Source: JBGPJM01 sp041485385
GTDB lineage: Bacteria; Planctomycetota; Phycisphaerae; Phycisphaerales; UBA1924
Length of the DNA stretch: 7,306 bases
NCBI GenBank assembly: GCA_041485385.1
Contig: JBGPJM010000237.1
Coordinates: 1 to 7,306 of the forward strand
Reading direction: 5' to 3'
Each line of letters starts with the position of its first letter. Positions within the stretch are counted from its first letter, which is position 1. Under the pieces are notes generated by a model that had not been told where the DNA came from, did not search any database, and saw only the letters and a list, made by a program, of their open reading frames with translations. The translations under genes and the position numbers were made by a program. Of this stretch, positions 5,904 to 7,306 are shown piece after piece.

Positions 5904-5993
5904 CGGCTTGACCGGCCCCAGCACCGTGCGACACATACCAACCGTCCAAGGCCGCCAAGCCCTGGGGATACGCGCCCGTTACCACGCTCTATC
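5904..5993. repeat. 90-bp direct repeat A, copy 1
   Basis: This matches 6445-6534 over 90 bases with eight differences and no gaps. The first 41 bases (5904-5944, starting CGGCTTGACCGGCC) are identical in both copies. Each copy runs straight into an AGCCCGC TTCA hairpin, so A and the two-hairpin unit behave as one larger element. Confidence 0.85.
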
Positions 5994-6046
5994 AGCCCGC
6001 TTCAGCGGGCTTTCTCGCTTGTAGGCCACGCCTTCAGGCGTGGTAC
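5994..6046 (+). repeat. two-hairpin unit 1
   Basis: Hairpin one is AGCCCGC-TTCA-GCGGGCT (5994-6011). A linker, TTTCTCGCTTGTAGG, ends in GTAG (6021-6024) near the foot of hairpin two, CCACGCC-TTCA-GGCGTGG (6026-6043), which is followed by TAC. The loop is TTCA in both. Confidence 0.85.
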
Positions 6047-6085
6047 AGCGGGCAAACCCCGCCGTTCTCCGTTGTCTTCATCTTC

Positions 6086-6138
6086 AGCCCGTTTCAACGG
6101 GCTTTCTCGCTTGTAGGCCACGCCTTCAGGCGTGGTAC
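6086..6138 (+). repeat. two-hairpin unit 2
   Basis: This has the same design as unit 1 and begins 92 bases after it. Hairpin one is AGCCCGT-TTCA-ACGGGCT (6086-6103), where a C-G pair of unit 1 is replaced by T-A on both arms. The linker is identical, with GTAG at 6113-6116. Hairpin two is CCACGCC-TTCA-GGCGTGG (6118-6135), then TAC. The 39-base spacer before it (6047-6085) resembles the 40-base spacer after it (6139-6178). Confidence 0.85.
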
Positions 6139-6178
6139 CGCGGACAAACCCACCCGTTCTCTGTTTGTTTTCATCTTC

Positions 6179-6221
6179 AGCCCGTTTCAACGGGCTTCCT
6201 ATGTTGGGCCGCCTTCAGGCG
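6179..6221 (+). repeat. two-hairpin unit 3, degenerate
   Basis: Hairpin one is intact (6179-6196, AGCCCGT-TTCA-ACGGGCT) and begins 93 bases after unit 2. The linker has changed to TCCTATGTTGGG, without GTAG. Hairpin two keeps only CGCC-TTCA-GGCG (6210-6221). It looks like a decayed copy. Confidence 0.7.
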
Positions 6222-6278
6222 ATTGCACTTCAATCTGCGTCGGAAGACGAAGAGAGAGAACAGCTGGGCGTGCCCGCT

Positions 6279-6302
6279 GTACCGCCGCTTCAGCGGCGGT
6301 AC
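6279..6302. repeat. solitary TTCA-loop hairpin with a ten-base-pair stem
   Basis: GTACCGCCGC pairs perfectly with its complement across a TTCA loop. It is the second-hairpin type of the family without its first hairpin, and its core is the same as 6577-6594. Confidence 0.8.
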
Positions 6303-6303
6303 G

Positions 6304-6435
6304 GAGCGCAACCCCCTGAAAGATGCCCCGCTCCCATCTCCCGGGCGGACATCCAACACCCGTCACGCCCCACGCCCCCACCCGCCCGCAGAGTCAGCGC
6401 ACCAGCCCGCGGCCCATCGCACACTCGCGCCCCCG
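6304..6435. repeat. repeat B, copy 1
   Basis: It begins GAGCGCAACCCCC, has a variable middle, then GGGCGGACATCC (6343-6354) followed by a C-rich conserved stretch containing CCCGCAGAG and GCACCAGCCCGCGGCCCA. From 6343 it matches 6932-7019 with only about seven differences in 88 bases. It lacks the GACCGAGTCTTCGAG front seen in copies 2 and 3. Repeat A copy 2 begins nine bases later. Confidence 0.8.
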
Positions 6436-6444
6436 CCTCGCGCA

Positions 6445-6534
6445 CGGCTTGACCGGCCCCAGCACCGTGCGACACATACCAACCGCCCGATGCCGGCAAG
6501 CCGTGGGGATGCGCGCCCGTTACCACACTCCATC
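6445..6534. repeat. 90-bp direct repeat A, copy 2
   Basis: This is the counterpart of 5904-5993. The offset is 541 bases, rising to 551 after the first hairpin because of a ten-base duplication there. Confidence 0.85.
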
Positions 6535-6597
6535 AGCCCGCTTCAGCGCGCTTCAGCGGGCTTTCTCGCTTGTAGGCCGCCGCTTCAGCGGCGGTAC
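6535..6597 (+). repeat. two-hairpin unit 4, with an internal ten-base duplication
   Basis: Hairpin one is expanded: AGCCCGC-TTCA-GCG is followed by a repeated CGCTTCAGCG before GGGCT (6535-6562). The outer stem can still pair. The linker is unchanged, with GTAG at 6572-6575. Hairpin two is CCGCCGC-TTCA-GCGGCGG (6577-6594), then TAC, differing from units 1 and 2 by paired changes on both arms. Confidence 0.85.
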
Positions 6598-6634
6598 GGC
6601 GGACCGGGAGACAACCATTCCGCACAAGCCCCTA

Positions 6635-6652
6635 AGCCCGTTTCAACGGGCT
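6635..6652. repeat. solitary TTCA-loop hairpin, first-hairpin type
   Basis: AGCCCGT-TTCA-ACGGGCT is identical to 6086-6103 and 6179-6196, but no second hairpin follows. Confidence 0.8.
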
Positions 6653-6877
6653 TCCACCCTTCCAGGCTTGAGCCATTCAGTTCACGGCGTTGCGCGGCGG
6701 CCCACGGAGTCGCCGCCTCACCGCGCACCTCGCGCCGGGGTGCGCCCAGGAAGCGCAACGCGGCCGCGGGATACGCGTCCATTGCCCTCCCATCGCCGCG
6801 TCCCCCAAGCGAAGCTCGGGCCCCCTCTTCGCCCGCCTCGGGCGCACGATCGTTGCCGGGGGTGGGGAGGGGGGGGC
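6653..6877. other. gene-free stretch without recognised repeats
   Basis: About 225 GC-rich bases are unlike the flanking repeat families and I see no credible gene. Minus-strand open frames cross it, but they also run through flanking repeats and have no ribosome site that I can defend. The one notable item is a G-rich run at 6858-6876 (GGGGG-T-GGGG-A then eight G). Confidence 0.5.
6858..6876 (+). other. G-run with G-quadruplex potential
   Basis: Runs of 5, 4 and 8 G are separated by single T and A bases, enough for four G-tracts with one-base loops. This strand is otherwise C-rich, so the tract stands out. Confidence 0.45.
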
Positions 6878-7023
6878 GACCGAGTCTTCGAGTGAGCGCA
6901 ACCCTCGGAACGGCTCCATCGTTCATCCTCAGGGCGGACATCCAACACCCATCACACCCCACGCCCCCACCCGCCCGCAGAGGCCGCGCACCAGCCCGCG
7001 GCCCAGCGCACGCTCGTGCCCCT
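6878..7023. repeat. repeat B, copy 2 (with GACCGAGTCTTCGAG front)
   Basis: GACCGAGTCTTCGAG (6878) is followed by TGAGCGCAACCC, a variable part of about 25 bases, GGGCGGACATCC (6932) and the C-rich conserved stretch. Copy 3 starts 263 bases later. Confidence 0.8.
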
Positions 7024-7071
7024 CGCCCTCGTAGACAACGCCGACCACGCATCGCCCTCCGCATCCAGCTA

Positions 7072-7107
7072 TATAGGTCCTATACGACCCATACGACCTA
7101 TCCGCTT
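7072..7107. repeat. 9-mer tandem repeat, first array
   Basis: Four 9-base units are seen: TATAGGTCC, TATACGACC, CATACGACC and a decayed TATCCGCTT. The first two overlap a near-palindrome, TATAGG-T-CCTATA (7072-7084). These AT-containing units are distinct from the surrounding GC-rich DNA. Confidence 0.7.
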
Positions 7108-7140
7108 CCCACGCAGGATGTGTACCCACCCACCCGGGCC

Positions 7141-7260
7141 GACCGAGTCTTCGAGGGAGCGCAACCCCCGGAACTTGGCCGCCTTTGCCTCCAGGGCGGA
7201 CATCCGCGAACCGTCACACTGCGCGCCCCCGACCGCCCGCAGAGGCCGCGCACCAGCGCA
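7141..7260. repeat. repeat B, copy 3
   Basis: It begins GACCGAGTCTTCGAG, then GGAGCGCAACCCCCGGAAC, a variable part, GGGCGGACATCC (7194) and a shortened, more divergent C-rich stretch ending AGGCCGCGCACCAGCGC. A 9-mer array follows, as it does after copy 2. Confidence 0.75.
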
Positions 7261-7263
7261 GGC

Positions 7264-7306
7264 TATCCGACCCATAGGCCCTATACGACCCGTACGACCC
7301 ATCCAC
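7264..7306. repeat. 9-mer tandem repeat, second array (runs off the window)
   Basis: Units are TATCCGACC, CATAGGCCC, TATACGACC, CGTACGACC and the start of a fifth (CATCCAC). TATACGACC is identical to a unit in the first array. Another near-palindrome, ATAGG-C-CCTAT, lies at 7274-7284. Confidence 0.7.

Noticed and set aside
5907..5985. Conserved minus-strand peptide in both copies of repeat A (GWYVSHGAGAGQA)
   Set aside because: Of six codon differences between the copies in the shared frame, five change the amino acid, so there is no sign of protein-level selection. Conservation is better explained at the DNA or RNA level.
5994..6652. CRISPR array
   Set aside because: The repeated parts are structured hairpins of varying sequence, and the spacers at 6047-6085 and 6139-6178 resemble each other, the opposite of a CRISPR array. 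No cas gene is present.
6585..7064. Minus-strand open frame of 159 codons
   Set aside because: It crosses hairpin, unique and B-repeat DNA with no recognisable domain or ribosome site; open frames of this length are expected at this GC content.

Overview
The window looks like a piece of a GC-rich chromosome from the Planctomycetota, most likely class Phycisphaerae. Three signs point there: prepilin-like proteins carrying the invariant FTLIELLVVIAIIALL stretch, a large secreted repeat protein ending in the dockerin-like domain with a terminal Gly-Cys typical of that group, and repeat-laden intergenic DNA. This placement is inference from families; no rRNA or marker gene is present.

Layout. 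2-187: C-terminal end of a saccharopine-dehydrogenase-like enzyme. 396-1646: a prepilin-like gene followed by a 77-residue single-membrane-span protein. 2046-3316: a second, mirrored pair, with a small single-span protein (TTG start) followed by a second prepilin-like gene (GTG start), closed by a strong intrinsic terminator at 3356-3385. 3587-5857: a 756-residue secreted protein made of about 14 repeats of roughly 45 residues, then a dockerin-like tail. 5858-7306: no credible gene, but several interleaved repeat families.

How the genes may relate. Each pilin-like gene sits beside a small membrane protein with a Pro-rich tail, so each pair may make one envelope or secretion-linked assembly. 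The large repeat protein has its own ribosome-binding site and lies behind the terminator, so it is probably a separate transcription unit. All genes are on the + strand.

The intergenic DNA is the most unusual part. Between the genes lie degenerate 7-mer and 8-mer tandem repeats, C-rich on the coding strand and in a recurring order. After the last gene come TTCA-loop hairpins arranged in two-hairpin units with compensatory stem changes, a 90-bp direct repeat, a roughly 130-bp repeat in three copies, and 9-mer tandem repeats. I saw no defence system, transposase, CRISPR array, tRNA or rRNA.
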